Positions 17,224 to 26,306 of a stretch of DNA of 64,000 nucleotides are shown here, piece by piece (within the stretch, counting starts at the first letter, position 1; the number at the start of each line of letters is the position of its first letter). Under the pieces are notes generated by a model. It saw only the letters and a list, made by a program, of their open reading frames with translations. It searched no databases and was not told the origin of the DNA. The DNA is from an uncultured Eubacterium sp. GTDB taxonomy: Bacteria; Bacillota; Clostridia; Lachnospirales; Lachnospiraceae. The stretch spans positions 1-64,000 of the forward strand of contig NZ_CALGRE010000022.1 of assembly GCF_937958975.1 (NCBI RefSeq). Direction: 5' to 3'. Position numbers and translations under genes: made by a program.

Positions 17224-17487
17224 ATGAGAATTGAAGACTTAAAGCGAAAAGAAGTGATTAATTGCTGTAACTGTAAGATTCTCGGTTGCGCAGATGATAT
17301 AGAGTTTGATATATGTACAGGATGCATAGAAGCGATAATTGTTCCGGGTCCCAGCAAGTGGTGTGGACTGGTATGCAGTGATTTTGAGTATGTCATTCCC
17401 TTTAAATGTATTACACAGGTAGGACCGGATATTATTCTTGTAAAGGTAGATGAAGACGAGGTGAAACGCAAGGTTACGATGTTTTAA
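17224..17487 (+). CDS. YlmC/YmxH family PRC-barrel-like sporulation protein
   Basis: An 87-residue single-domain protein of the YlmC/YmxH group. MRIEDLKRKEVINCCNC, GCADDIEFDICTGCIEAIIVPG and FEYVIPFKCITQVGPDIILVKV are typical of its PRC-barrel-like beta fold. Members occur in spore formers and are often next to late sporulation sigma genes; a precise function is not established. Six cysteines in 87 residues suggest a redox or metal role, but no CxxC pair is conserved enough to say. Confidence 0.8.
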   Translation: MRIEDLKRKEVINCCNCKILGCADDIEFDICTGCIEAIIVPGPSKWCGLVCSDFEYVIPFKCITQVGPDIILVKVDEDEVKRKVTMF

Positions 17488-17492
17488 ACGGC

Positions 17493-17521
17493 TTGACCAA
17501 AATATGAATATTATTTATAAT
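17493..17521 (+). promoter_or_regulatory. promoter of nrdR
   Basis: TTGACC (17493-17498), 17-bp spacer, TATAAT (17516-17521). Confidence 0.8.
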
Positions 17522-17552
17522 TATCTAATGATAAAAAACTGGAGGAAAAAGG

Positions 17553-18002
17553 ATGAAGTGCCCATATTGTGGAGAGGAAAATACGAAAGTTATTGATTCT
17601 AGACCGGCAGAAGAAAATAACGCTATAAGAAGAAGACGTCAGTGCGAGATGTGTAAAAAAAGATTTACAACGTATGAAAAAGTAGAAACAATACCTTTAA
17701 TTGTTATAAAAAAAGATAATATTAGAGAGCAGTATGACAGAGGAAAAATAGAGGCAGGAATCCTGCGCTCGTGTCATAAGAGACCCGTGTCCTATGAACA
17801 AATTGTTTCGGTTGTAGAGGATATAGAAAATGAAGTTTTTAATATGGAGCAGAAAGAGATTTCCAGTACGATTATTGGTGAGCTGGTAATGGATAGATTG
17901 AAGAAGCTGGACCAGGTGGCATATGTTCGTTTTGCTTCTGTCTATCGAGAGTTTAAAGACGTAAATACATTTATGGCTGAACTTACAAAATTATTAAAGT
18001 AG
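17553..18002 (+). CDS. nrdR: transcriptional repressor NrdR
   Basis: Zinc-ribbon/ATP-cone repressor of ribonucleotide reductase genes. The zinc ligands are C3, C6, C31 and C34, with RRRRQCEMCKKRFTTYE the DNA-binding part. The ATP-cone (VIKKDNIREQYDRGKIEAGILRSCHKRPV onward) senses ATP/dATP. 149 residues, normal. GGAGG precedes ATG 17553. Confidence 0.97.
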   Translation: MKCPYCGEENTKVIDSRPAEENNAIRRRRQCEMCKKRFTTYEKVETIPLIVIKKDNIREQYDRGKIEAGILRSCHKRPVSYEQIVSVVEDIENEVFNMEQKEISSTIIGELVMDRLKKLDQVAYVRFASVYREFKDVNTFMAELTKLLK

Positions 18003-18057
18003 AGTGAAAACAGTGTCAGTGTCCGACAAAACTACTTTCACTTTTTAGGAGGCTAAA

Positions 18058-18564
18058 ATGCTTGAAAAACTGTTCCCAAAAGAATACTTGGCGTCTTTTG
18101 GCGATATTGACTTTGAGATGTACTATAAACAAGGTGTAAGAGGGATTATTTCAGATATAGATAACACGCTTGTCCCACATGGTGCACCGGCGGATGAACA
18201 TATTATTGAGATATTTGATAAAATACATAGCCGGGGAATTGATACATGTTTGATTTCTAATAATAAGGAACCGAGAGTAGAACCTTTTGCATATGCGGTG
18301 AAATCAAAATATATTTTTGATGCACATAAACCGTCCATTAAAAATTACAAAAAAGCAATGGAATTGATGGGAACGGATGAGAGTTCTACACTGTTTGTCG
18401 GTGACCAGATTTTTACAGATATATGGGGAGCAAACCGTGCGGGGATTCAGTCAATTATGGTAAAACAGATTGATAAAAAAGAAGAAATTCAGATTGTTTT
18501 AAAAAGGGTACCGGAAAAGTTTATATTATGGAGATGGAAAAAGAAAATGAAAGAGCAGCAGTAA
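18058..18564 (+). CDS. YqeG family HAD IIIA-type phosphatase
   Basis: A 168-residue HAD-superfamily phosphatase. GIISDIDNTLVPHG is motif I with the DxD pair, CLISNNKEPR motif II, HKPSIKNY the motif III lysine and FVGDQIFTDIWGANRAG motif IV. YqeG proteins in Firmicutes are mostly found next to aroE/yqeH; aroE follows here but in convergent orientation. Substrate not established. The stop codon lies in the loop of the terminator. Confidence 0.88.
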   Translation: MLEKLFPKEYLASFGDIDFEMYYKQGVRGIISDIDNTLVPHGAPADEHIIEIFDKIHSRGIDTCLISNNKEPRVEPFAYAVKSKYIFDAHKPSIKNYKKAMELMGTDESSTLFVGDQIFTDIWGANRAGIQSIMVKQIDKKEEIQIVLKRVPEKFILWRWKKKMKEQQ

Positions 18565-18585
18565 TGCTGCTCTTTCATTTTTTGA
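18544..18585. terminator. bidirectional terminator between yqeG and aroE
   Basis: AAAATGAAAGAGCAGCA (18544-18560) pairs with TGCTGCTCTTTCATTTT (18565-18581). A and T runs on both sides serve both convergent genes. Confidence 0.85.
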
Positions 18586-18613
18586 CATGGACGTTTGATA
18601 CCGCTTTCTGTGA

Positions 18614-19489
18614 CTATTCTGCAAAATATTTATTTTTAATTTCCTTTACGGGCATTTCCTTTCCGGTCCAGATTTTGAAAGCTTCGGCTCCCTGATATAA
18701 AAGCATGTATAAACCATTGAAAGTAGGACAACCTTTTTCTTTTGCCATTTGAAGTAATTTTGTCTCCATTGGATTGTAAATAACATCGGAAACAATTAAC
18801 TTTTCATTCAATAATGAGAAATCTTTTATTATGCAATTATCAGTGTTTGGTGCCATACCTACCGAAGTTGCATTGGTCAATATTTTACTTTGGGAAATGG
18901 AGTCACCAAGAATGTCATCATTTCCAAGTTCAAATAAACAAGCCTTACAATCTGTATTGGAATTGACGCTTTCTATCATTTTTTCTGCCTTCTCCCAAAA
19001 TCTATCCTTTATACTAAAAACATTTATGTTCTTTACACCATCCAGGGCAGCCTGAACCAGAATAGATGAAGCGGCGCCGCCAGCACCGAGAAGTGTCATT
19101 GTGTCACCGATAATGTTAAAGCCGGCATCTTTTACAGACTGCATATATCCGATTCCATCTGTGTTATATCCTATAAATTTTCCGTCTTTATTTACTACCG
19201 TATTGACAGCGCCAATCATTTTCGCAGCAGGTGATAATTCATCAAGCATTTCGCAAATGACAGTTTTATTTGGCATAGTGCAGTTAAAGCCGGCAATATT
19301 GAGCTGTTTCAGCCCTTCAAATGTTGTTTTTAAGTTCTCTTCTTTGACATCAAAACAAAGGTACACATAGTCAAGTCCTAATAATCTGAATGCTTCGTTG
19401 TGCATTAATGGTGACTTGCTGTGAGCTACAGGGCTTCCAAGAAGACCGGTAAGTTTTGTGTGACCTGTTATTTCATTTATGCATCCCAT
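18614..19489 (-). CDS. aroE: shikimate dehydrogenase
   Basis: Reduces 3-dehydroshikimate to shikimate with NADPH. The shikimate-binding GSPVAHSKSPLMHN is at the N-terminus, NCTMPNK contains the catalytic lysine, and LGAGGAASSI forms the cofactor loop. 291 residues. The ATG near 19489 is chosen because AAAGGTGG stands eight bases before it; a GTG at 19501 would lie within that site. It is divergent from the aroD-aroK fusion, which supplies the neighbouring pathway steps. Confidence 0.93.
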   Translation of the reverse strand: MGCINEITGHTKLTGLLGSPVAHSKSPLMHNEAFRLLGLDYVYLCFDVKEENLKTTFEGLKQLNIAGFNCTMPNKTVICEMLDELSPAAKMIGAVNTVVNKDGKFIGYNTDGIGYMQSVKDAGFNIIGDTMTLLGAGGAASSILVQAALDGVKNINVFSIKDRFWEKAEKMIESVNSNTDCKACLFELGNDDILGDSISQSKILTNATSVGMAPNTDNCIIKDFSLLNEKLIVSDVIYNPMETKLLQMAKEKGCPTFNGLYMLLYQGAEAFKIWTGKEMPVKEIKNKYFAE

Positions 19490-19563
19490 ATGTTTTTCCA
19501 CCTTTCAAAATATAAAATCTTTATTCAGTATAAGAGGTTTGTATAAAAAAGTAAACCATTGCA

Positions 19564-19592
19564 TTGACTAAAAATGCGTGCTAACTTATACT
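19564..19592 (+). promoter_or_regulatory. promoter of aroD-aroK
   Basis: TTGACT (19564-19569), 17-bp spacer, TATACT (19587-19592), with predicted start near 19599 and ATG at 19620. Confidence 0.8.
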
Positions 19593-19619
19593 TTAGTTAT
19601 TGAAAAATTGGAGGTACCT

Positions 19620-20897
19620 ATGAAAAGGATAGACTGTAAAAATATAGTTTTAGACAGTGAAGATACGAAGATATGTGTTCCTGTTATTGGAAAAAATAGA
19701 GATGAAATCATTCGTCAGATTAGTGAAGTTGTGAAATTGTCTCCGGATATCATTGAGTGGAGAGCGGACTTTTTTGAAAGTGAAGCATTGACAGAATATG
19801 AGAGTGTTTTAAATGAAATGAAGGGCATATTGGGAACTATTCCAATGATTTTTACATTTAGAACATTAAATGAAGGTGGAAACCGGGATATTAAATGGGA
19901 TGAATATTATAAATTATGCTGTTTTGTTGCAAAAATAGGTAATAATTATAATGTATCGTTTATTGATATAGAAGCCTATAGAAATAAAGAACAGGCGAGA
20001 GTGCTGATTGAGGAGATAAAAAAATATGACATAAAAGTTATTGGCTCAAATCATCATTTTGACCGGACACCGGGTAGGGATGAAATGATTGAAATATTAA
20101 AAACGACAGAGGAGCTAGGTGCAGATATCAGCAAGCTTGCGGTTATGCCGCTGGAAAAAGAAGATGTGTGGAGTTTGATTGAGGCATCGGAGAAGGCGGA
20201 TAAAATGTTAAAGGTTCCGATTATTACAATGTCTATGGGTGAGCTGGGAGCAGTAACGAGAATTGTTACAGGACTGACAAAATCTGTTGTGACATTTGCG
20301 GCGGGTGTGGGAGCATCGGCGCCCGGACAGATAGATATTAAAAAAATGAGAAAGTTATTAGACATAAATAAAAGTTATAATTTTCAGGGGAATATCGCTT
20401 TGATTGGTTTTATGGGAACGGGGAAAACGACTGTGTCAAGGGCTCTTTCTATGATTACCGGTTTAAAAGAGATAGATGTGGATGCCTATATTGTTAAAAA
20501 GGCAGGTATGACCATTAGTGAGATTTTTGAAAAATTTGGAGAAGAACATTTTAGAAAGTTGGAAACAGAAGCACTCCGTGAGATTGTAAACGCAGAAGGA
20601 CAAATTATATCTTGTGGTGGAGGTGCAGTTTTAAAGGATGAAAATGTTGAGCTGTTAAAAAAGAATGGTACAATTGTGTTACTTACGGCTTCGCCGGAGA
20701 CGATATTTGACAGAGTAAAGGAACATACACACAGACCAATACTAAATAATGACATGAGTTTGGGACATGTAAAAAGTCTTATGGCAAAGAGGGAGCCAAG
20801 GTATCAGTCGGTCGCCGATATCCGGGTGAATGTGGACAGTAATGACAGAGTTCTCACCTGTTATGATATGCTGTGTCGGATAGAAGAAAAAGGTTGA
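19620..20897 (+). CDS. fused type I 3-dehydroquinate dehydratase / shikimate kinase
   Basis: Two shikimate-pathway enzymes in one 425-residue chain. Residues ~1-250 are a type I (Schiff-base) dehydroquinase: EWRADFFE, the GSNHHFD histidine segment, KLAVMP with the active lysine, and the MSMGELGAVTR / GASAPGQI end. Residues ~255-425 are a shikimate kinase: GFMGTGKTT P-loop, DVDAYI shikimate-binding acids, CGGGAV and HRPIL lid. The two catalyse steps on either side of AroE, whose gene is divergently adjacent. GGAGGT precedes ATG 19620. Confidence 0.92.
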   Translation: MKRIDCKNIVLDSEDTKICVPVIGKNRDEIIRQISEVVKLSPDIIEWRADFFESEALTEYESVLNEMKGILGTIPMIFTFRTLNEGGNRDIKWDEYYKLCCFVAKIGNNYNVSFIDIEAYRNKEQARVLIEEIKKYDIKVIGSNHHFDRTPGRDEMIEILKTTEELGADISKLAVMPLEKEDVWSLIEASEKADKMLKVPIITMSMGELGAVTRIVTGLTKSVVTFAAGVGASAPGQIDIKKMRKLLDINKSYNFQGNIALIGFMGTGKTTVSRALSMITGLKEIDVDAYIVKKAGMTISEIFEKFGEEHFRKLETEALREIVNAEGQIISCGGGAVLKDENVELLKKNGTIVLLTASPETIFDRVKEHTHRPILNNDMSLGHVKSLMAKREPRYQSVADIRVNVDSNDRVLTCYDMLCRIEEKG

Positions 20898-20922
20898 AAT
20901 ATATTAGGATATATCATATAAT
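20894..20922 (+). promoter_or_regulatory. promoter of efp
   Basis: TTGAAA (20894-20899), 17-bp spacer, TATAAT (20917-20922); the -35 overlaps the stop codon of the preceding gene. Confidence 0.75.
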
Positions 20923-20968
20923 AGTGACAGTGTGAGCAATCACAAACGAACTTTTAGGAGGAAAAATT

Positions 20969-21526
20969 ATGGTAACAGCAGGCGATTTCAAAAACGGTAT
21001 TACAATTGAATATGAGGGAAAGATTTGTCAGATTATCGAATTTCAGCATGTAAAACCGGGAAAAGGCGCAGCGTTCGTTAGAACAAAATTAAAAGATATT
21101 AAGAGTGGTGGTGTTGTAGAAACAACATTCAGACCGACAGAAAAATTTGAAAATGCACATATTGATAGAAAAGATATGCAGTATTTATACAATGATGGTG
21201 ATTTATATTACTTTATGGACGGAGAAACATATGACCAGATTGCTATTGGTGCAGAGAAGGTTGGAGATTCTTTGAAGTTTGTTAAGGAAAATGAAACAGT
21301 TAAGATTTGTTCCTGTAAGGGTGATGTGTTTGCTATTGAACCACCAATCACAGTTGAATTACAGATTACAGAAACAGAACCGGGATTCAAGGGAAATACA
21401 GCAACAAACGCTACAAAACCGGCAATTGTTGAGACGGGAGCTACGGTATATGTTCCTTTATTCGTTGAGCAGGGTGAGACTATTGTGATTGATACGAGAA
21501 CAGGTGAATACTCAAAGAGAGTATAA
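20969..21526 (+). CDS. efp: translation elongation factor P
   Basis: Relieves ribosomes stalled at polyproline. Three beta-barrel domains, 185 residues. The KOW-like N-terminal domain carries the PGKG loop with lysine 32 at the tip, the residue modified in some bacteria; no modification enzyme is seen in the window. The C-terminal signature [15 protein letters not shown] is present. AGGAGG precedes ATG 20969. Confidence 0.97.
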   Translation: MVTAGDFKNGITIEYEGKICQIIEFQHVKPGKGAAFVRTKLKDIKSGGVVETTFRPTEKFENAHIDRKDMQYLYNDGDLYYFMDGETYDQIAIGAEKVGDSLKFVKENETVKICSCKGDVFAIEPPITVELQITETEPGFKGNTATNATKPAIVETGATVYVPLFVEQGETIVIDTRTGEYSKRV

Positions 21527-21543
21527 ATATATAGTTTAGTTGC

Positions 21544-21576
21544 AAAAAAAGCTACGGTTTCGTAGCTTTTTTTATA
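21544..21576 (+). terminator. terminator of efp
   Basis: AAAAAGCTACG pairs with CGTAGCTTTTT around a three-base loop, closing in a T run. Confidence 0.85.
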
Positions 21577-21672
21577 TATTTGGAGTGCGGAGTGCAGCAA
21601 GTCCCTCAAGAATTGAGGGGGAGTTCGAAGCAGACTTGTCTGTTTTGTTATAATAATATTAAGGAGTTTAAA

Positions 21673-22644
21673 ATGAAAATTGTAATATTAGATGCGAGTA
21701 CCTTGACGATAAATAATGATATAGATTTTTCAATTTTTGAAAAATATGGTGAATTAGAAGTTTATGATTTCACAGAAGATAAACAGGTGGCAGAGCGAAT
21801 TAAAAGTGCAGATGTAGTTTTGTGTAATAAATCACCAATGAATAGGGAAAATTTAAGTAAAGCGCCAAACCTCAGATATATTGGTCTGTTTGCAACAGGT
21901 TATAATAATATAGATTTAGAATATACAAGAGAGCATAACATAACAGTCTGTAATGCAGGCAGCTATTCTACTGAGGCCGTAGCACAACATGTTTTTGCCT
22001 TGATACTTCATTTTTATAACACAATTACGAAGTATAATGAATTTGTAAAAAATGGAGGGTGGATTAATACCAACAAGTTTTCTCCGTTTATGGAAATGAA
22101 AGAATTATATGGGAAAACTATAGGAATTATAGGTTATGGTTCCATAGGGAAAAAAGTTGCAATGATTTCAAATGCATTTGGAATGAATGTGCTGGCATAC
22201 AGTCGCAGTGTCATAAAAAATGGTCATCAAATACATAAAAATGAGGAGTCTGTGGAGTATGCTGATATCGATACAATATTAAAAAAATCTGATATTGTTA
22301 CGATGCACTGTCCGTTGAATAAAGATTCTGAATGTATGTGTAATATGGACTTTTTCTGTAAAATGAAACGAGATAGTCTGTTTATTAACACATCTCGTGG
22401 AGGGGTAGTGAATGAGAAAGATTTAGTCCGGGCGCTCAACAATGACATTATTGGAGGGGCGGCCTTAGACGTGGTAGAAAAAGAACCGATGACGCCTAAT
22501 TGTCAGTTATTAAACGCCAAGAATATTATTATTACACCTCACGCAGCATGGGCTCCATTGGAGACGAGAACCAGGCTTATTAAAATCGTTTCAGAAAATT
22601 TGCAAAAATGGCTTGCAGGAACCCCTATAAATGTTATAGAATAG
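21673..22644 (+). CDS. D-isomer-specific 2-hydroxyacid dehydrogenase
   Basis: NAD-dependent dehydrogenase of 323 residues. IGLFATGYNNID contains the substrate-loop region, GIIGYGSIGKKVA the Rossmann loop, SRGGVVNEKDL the catalytic arginine, AALDVVEKEPM the glutamate and TPHAAWAPLETR the histidine. Hydroxypyruvate/glycerate or phenylpyruvate-type substrates are possible. ATG 21673 follows AAGGAG; the longer frame upstream has no ribosome binding site and crosses a small hairpin (CCCTCAA...TTGAGGG). Confidence 0.9.
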   Translation: MKIVILDASTLTINNDIDFSIFEKYGELEVYDFTEDKQVAERIKSADVVLCNKSPMNRENLSKAPNLRYIGLFATGYNNIDLEYTREHNITVCNAGSYSTEAVAQHVFALILHFYNTITKYNEFVKNGGWINTNKFSPFMEMKELYGKTIGIIGYGSIGKKVAMISNAFGMNVLAYSRSVIKNGHQIHKNEESVEYADIDTILKKSDIVTMHCPLNKDSECMCNMDFFCKMKRDSLFINTSRGGVVNEKDLVRALNNDIIGGAALDVVEKEPMTPNCQLLNAKNIIITPHAAWAPLETRTRLIKIVSENLQKWLAGTPINVIE

Positions 22645-22680
22645 AACGCAGAGAGGTGTTGGGTTAAGACACATAATCTA

Positions 22681-22723
22681 ATACAATGTCAATTGGGAGA
22701 ACGGATATTTCCCATAATTGTAT
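22681..22723 (+). promoter_or_regulatory. hairpin in the leader of the 22755 gene
   Basis: An imperfect inverted repeat with ATACAAT/ATTGTAT outer arms and TTGGGA/TCCC inner arms lies 30 bases before the ribosome binding site. It may stabilise the mRNA or control it. No known riboswitch class is recognised. Confidence 0.4.
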
Positions 22724-22754
22724 TTAAATTTTTAAGTTAAAAGGAGGAACAATC

Positions 22755-23627
22755 ATGAAAAGATTGGCGAAGAAACTTGCAGCATCAGTTCTTGCTTTTA
22801 CTCTTGTAATTGCTATGGGAACTACATGTTTTGCAGCAAACTGGGGAAGCTACTTCGGTGCAAATGAAGGATGGTACGAAGGAGCAGAAGGAAAATTAAA
22901 CTCAAATAAAGCATCAGGCTTTACAGCAGCTATTGACGCTGTTGGCTGGGGCGGAGTTTGGGGAGCTCAGGTGTTTATGGATGCTACAAACAGCACTGGT
23001 AAGGTATCTGTAAAGAAAGGTCAGACATATACACTTTCATTTCAGATTAAAGCTACTAACATTACAAAATTTGTTTATGTAAAAGTAGCTACAGGTGAGA
23101 CACTTGCATATTCAACATGGGTGAAGGTTCCAGCAAATAAGACAGTTAAGTTCAGCAAGAAATTTAAGGCAAAAGCAAATGCGAACACAGTTTATTTTGG
23201 TCTTGGCGGAGATATCGGAGATAGAACTGACGTTTCAACAGACGAAGATGCAGCTACAAGATACAAAGTATTCAAAGATCAGTATAAGCAGGTAGCAGAA
23301 GTTGGACTGGCAAATGATGCAAATGGAGATTACACAGCATCAACATTGATTACAGTATCTAAATTTACTTTGATTGGTCAGCCAAAGGTTAAATCTGCAA
23401 AATCCACAAAGAAGGGTAAAGTTACAGTTAAATTTGCAAAAGTTGACGGAGCATCAAAGTATAAAGTAAAAGTTGGTGGTAAAGTTACAACAACTAAGAA
23501 GACATCTGTTACAGTAAAGGCAAAAGCCGGTAAGAAAGTTGCTGTTCAGGTTGCAGCAGTAGCAAAGTCTTCAGGAGTGACTGGAGCATATAGCGCAAAG
23601 AAGAGTGTTAAGGTAAAGAAAAAATAA
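22755..23627 (+). CDS. secreted CBM4/9-like protein with lysine-rich Fn3-like C-terminus
   Basis: Signal peptide ends near ALA-like TTCFAA (about residue 28). Residues ~29-205 look like a beta-sandwich carbohydrate-binding module: GWGGVWGAQVFMDA, then KGQTYTLSFQIKA and a C-terminal strand, the pattern of CBM4/9-type modules. The last ~85 residues are a lysine-rich fibronectin III-like repeat (KGKVTVKFAKVDGASKYKVKVGG) ending in KVKKK; such basic tails may stick to anionic cell wall. No catalytic domain. First of three related binding proteins in the 22.7-32.1 kb cluster. The fold assignment is inference. Confidence 0.6.
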   Translation: MKRLAKKLAASVLAFTLVIAMGTTCFAANWGSYFGANEGWYEGAEGKLNSNKASGFTAAIDAVGWGGVWGAQVFMDATNSTGKVSVKKGQTYTLSFQIKATNITKFVYVKVATGETLAYSTWVKVPANKTVKFSKKFKAKANANTVYFGLGGDIGDRTDVSTDEDAATRYKVFKDQYKQVAEVGLANDANGDYTASTLITVSKFTLIGQPKVKSAKSTKKGKVTVKFAKVDGASKYKVKVGGKVTTTKKTSVTVKAKAGKKVAVQVAAVAKSSGVTGAYSAKKSVKVKKK

Positions 23628-23645
23628 TTTAAGAAGATACATAGA

Positions 23646-23677
23646 GGGCTATCAGAGTTTTGTCTGATAGCCTTTTA
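23646..23677 (+). terminator. terminator after the 22755 gene
   Basis: GGCTATCAGA pairs with TCTGATAGCC, followed by TTTTAT. Confidence 0.8.
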
Positions 23678-23814
23678 TAATGCAGAAAAAGTGAAAACAT
23701 ATGAATTTGAAGTCGGAAAGGGTCGAACGATTTTTTACATATTTGGAAAATATTAGTGTATAATAATACTGATAAAAAAATAATAAACCAAAGTGTGGTA
23801 AAGGGGGAAATACA

Positions 23815-24444
23815 ATGATTGACAAAGTTATTGAAAACAACAGAGTGAGTATTATAGGAGAGATAGTTTCTGGATTCAGATTTAGCCATGAGGTGTTTGG
23901 TGAAGGTTTTTACATAGTTGATGTGTCTGTAGACAGGTTAAGTGAATTGACAGATGTAATTCCGTTGATGGTATCGGAGAGACTGGTGGACATCAATGAA
24001 GATTACCAGGGAAGGCTGGTAGAGGTATCAGGACAGTTTCGTTCTTATAACCGACATGAGGGAACGAGAAACAAATTGGTCCTTTCAATATTTGTGAGAG
24101 AATGGGAGGAAGTCGAAGAAAATCTGGAGGCAGGAAAAACAAATCAGATTTTTCTGGATGGTTATATTTGTAAGCCACCGATTTATAGAAAAACACCGTT
24201 AGGACGAGAAATTGCAGATTTATTGATTGCAGTGAATCGTCCATATGGAAAATCAGATTATATACCTTGTATTGCATGGGGAAGAAATGCCAGATATGCT
24301 TCAACATTTGAGGTTGGAGGACATATACAAATCTGGGGAAGAGTACAGAGCAGAGAATATGTAAAAAAGATAAACGAGGATGAGAGTGAGAAGCATATTG
24401 CTTATGAGGTTTCCGTAAGCAAATTGGAATATATTGATGAATAG
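23815..24444 (+). CDS. single-stranded DNA-binding-like protein, tandem OB folds
   Basis: A 209-residue protein. The second half (IFLDGYICKPPIYRKTPLGREIADLLIAVNR ... YIPCIAWGRNARYA ... IWGRVQSREY) closely resembles an SSB oligonucleotide-binding fold. The first half (NNRVSIIGEIVSGFRFSHEVFGEGFYIVDV ... LVEVSGQFRSYN) looks like a divergent second copy. It lacks the acidic DDDIPF-type tail of housekeeping SSB, so it is probably an accessory paralogue. It interrupts the secreted-protein cluster without obvious functional link. A -10 TATAAT lies at 23759-23764 and AAGGGGG precedes ATG 23815. Confidence 0.75.
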   Translation: MIDKVIENNRVSIIGEIVSGFRFSHEVFGEGFYIVDVSVDRLSELTDVIPLMVSERLVDINEDYQGRLVEVSGQFRSYNRHEGTRNKLVLSIFVREWEEVEENLEAGKTNQIFLDGYICKPPIYRKTPLGREIADLLIAVNRPYGKSDYIPCIAWGRNARYASTFEVGGHIQIWGRVQSREYVKKINEDESEKHIAYEVSVSKLEYIDE

Positions 24445-24450
24445 TGATGG

Positions 24451-24490
24451 AAAAAAGATTATCTGCCTTTGGGTAGATAATCTTTTTTAT
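24451..24490 (+). terminator. terminator after the SSB-like gene
   Basis: AAAAAAGATTATCT pairs with AGATAATCTTTTTT. Confidence 0.85.
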
Positions 24491-24561
24491 AAATGGATTG
24501 TTTTGAAACATTTTTTATGATAAAGTAAAAATTAGAAAGAACGTTGAGAGGAGAAGGATAC

Positions 24562-26259
24562 ATGAAAAAAATATTATCTATTATCTTATCTGTGGTAATG
24601 TTATTTTCGGTTATAACAATTAGTAATGTTTCGACAGATAGTGCCAGTGCACGGGAAACAGACTGGAAAAGCAGGGCTGTAATCGCACCGGAAGAAGGAG
24701 AACTGGCAGGAGCAGGTTATATTAATATCAAGTTTGATACTACATTGGAAAATGCTGAAAGCTATACGGTGTATTTTGACGGAAAAGCAGAAAATAAATT
24801 GGTAGATGGAACTATGGCTACGATGACATTTGCGGCAAAACCCGGTGACACGACACAAACTTGTGAAGTATATTCTGTTGCCGTAAAAAATGCACATACG
24901 GCATACGTTGTTGCCAAGATGAAAGATGGAACAAGCATTACATCAGATATGAGAACTTTTTACATCTCTAAAAAAGGTTTGGCAATGGGCGCAGATATGA
25001 GTGACACTGTGGAAACCGGTAAGTTAAATATATCATGGTATTATAATTGGGCTGCTACAGCTTTTAATAGCAGTGTGGATGCCGGTGTGGCACATGTTCC
25101 TATGGTTTGGGGTGCCGCACAGTCAAATTTGAGAGATATTAAGAAGATAACAGATGATTCTAATTATATTTTGGGATACAATGAACCGGATATTCCTTCG
25201 CAGGCGAATCTTTCGGCAGGAAAAGCATTAGCTGCATGGAAATATATCGAAGCGTTAGGAAAGAGAACGGTATCGCCGGCTTTAGCTGTATATACAGGCG
25301 GATTTATGGACAAATTTTTAAAAACAGGTGATACATATGATTCGACGAAAGAAGAAAAAGAAGAAGAATCGGACACGGAAGAAGGGGAAGTGATACCGTT
25401 AGAAGATGGTTTTTATGCCGCTGTAGATGTAGATGCAGTAGCGCTTCATAGATATGGTGGAGCAAAATCAGGCACAGATTTTGATGTTAGATATTTGACA
25501 TCTGCAGTTGATTATCTATGGGATAAGTATCATAAACCAATATGGGTTACAGAAGTTTCAGTCACAGGTATGAAAGGCGGATATTCTGATTGGAGTTATG
25601 AGTATCCGGGAGCCTTAGAAAGAATGAAAAAATATGTTGCACAAATTATTGAAGCAATGGATGCTGATGATAGGGTGGAACGTTATGCGTGGTTCCCATA
25701 TAATGTGGAAAGCTCCAATGAGATTGACGGTTTAGATGGGTGTGGAACAACTGCATTGTTTGATTATGAGAGTGGAAAATTTACAGAGCTCGGAGTTTTG
25801 TATTCGACAATGGGAAATCCGGAAGGATATGTGCCAAAAGAAATTTCAGATGATGAGAAATATGTGTGGAAAGAACCTACTACAGAACCGGAAACTTCTA
25901 AAAAAGAAGAACCAAGTACAAAAGTAATCGTAGAACCGACAAGTAAGCCATCTCAAACGGGTCCGGCATTAAAACTCGGGAGAGTAAAGTTAAAAACAGC
26001 TAAAAATAACAAAAAGAAAGCGGTTTCTTTAAAGTGGAGCAAGGTAAACAAGGCGAAAAAATATCAGGTACAGTATTCCTTAAATAAAAAATTTAAAAAG
26101 TCTAAAAAGTATAAGACTAAGACAGTATCTGTTTCAAAGCTTTCATATGTTGCCAAAAAACTTACAAAGAAAAAGACATACTATTTCAGAGTGAGGGCGT
26201 TGAATGGAAAAGTTTACGGTGCCTGGTCAAAGGTTAAGAAGATTAAGATAAAAAAATAA
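24562..26259 (+). CDS. secreted GH128-like glycoside hydrolase (putative beta-1,3-glucanase)
   Basis: 565 residues with signal peptide (to ~residue 30). An N-terminal beta domain (WKSRAVIAPEEGELAGAGYI) precedes a TIM-barrel like the Glyco_hydro_cc/GH128 core: SWYYNWA, HVPMVWG, GYNEPD (likely acid/base E208), VDAVALHRYGG and IWVTEVSVTG (likely nucleophile E331). An acidic insert (~262-280, KEEKEEESDTEEGE) is not seen in the paralogues. A threonine/proline/glutamate linker leads to a lysine-rich Fn3-like C-terminus. GH128 enzymes cleave beta-1,3-glucan; that substrate is inference. GAGGAGAAGG precedes ATG 24562. Confidence 0.72.
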   Translation: MKKILSIILSVVMLFSVITISNVSTDSASARETDWKSRAVIAPEEGELAGAGYINIKFDTTLENAESYTVYFDGKAENKLVDGTMATMTFAAKPGDTTQTCEVYSVAVKNAHTAYVVAKMKDGTSITSDMRTFYISKKGLAMGADMSDTVETGKLNISWYYNWAATAFNSSVDAGVAHVPMVWGAAQSNLRDIKKITDDSNYILGYNEPDIPSQANLSAGKALAAWKYIEALGKRTVSPALAVYTGGFMDKFLKTGDTYDSTKEEKEEESDTEEGEVIPLEDGFYAAVDVDAVALHRYGGAKSGTDFDVRYLTSAVDYLWDKYHKPIWVTEVSVTGMKGGYSDWSYEYPGALERMKKYVAQIIEAMDADDRVERYAWFPYNVESSNEIDGLDGCGTTALFDYESGKFTELGVLYSTMGNPEGYVPKEISDDEKYVWKEPTTEPETSKKEEPSTKVIVEPTSKPSQTGPALKLGRVKLKTAKNNKKKAVSLKWSKVNKAKKYQVQYSLNKKFKKSKKYKTKTVSVSKLSYVAKKLTKKKTYYFRVRALNGKVYGAWSKVKKIKIKK

Positions 26260-26269
26260 CAAGATGTAT

Positions 26270-26306
26270 GAGAGAGTGAGAGGAAACTTTTGCTCTCTTT
26301 TTTTCT
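26270..26306 (+). terminator. terminator after the first GH128-like gene
   Basis: AGAGAG...CTCTCT hairpin followed by a T-rich run (TTTTTTTCTT). Confidence 0.65.

Noticed and set aside
23993..24511. A 172-codon minus-strand frame
   Set aside because: It lies opposite the SSB-like gene, which has clear motifs and a ribosome binding site; it begins in a terminator.
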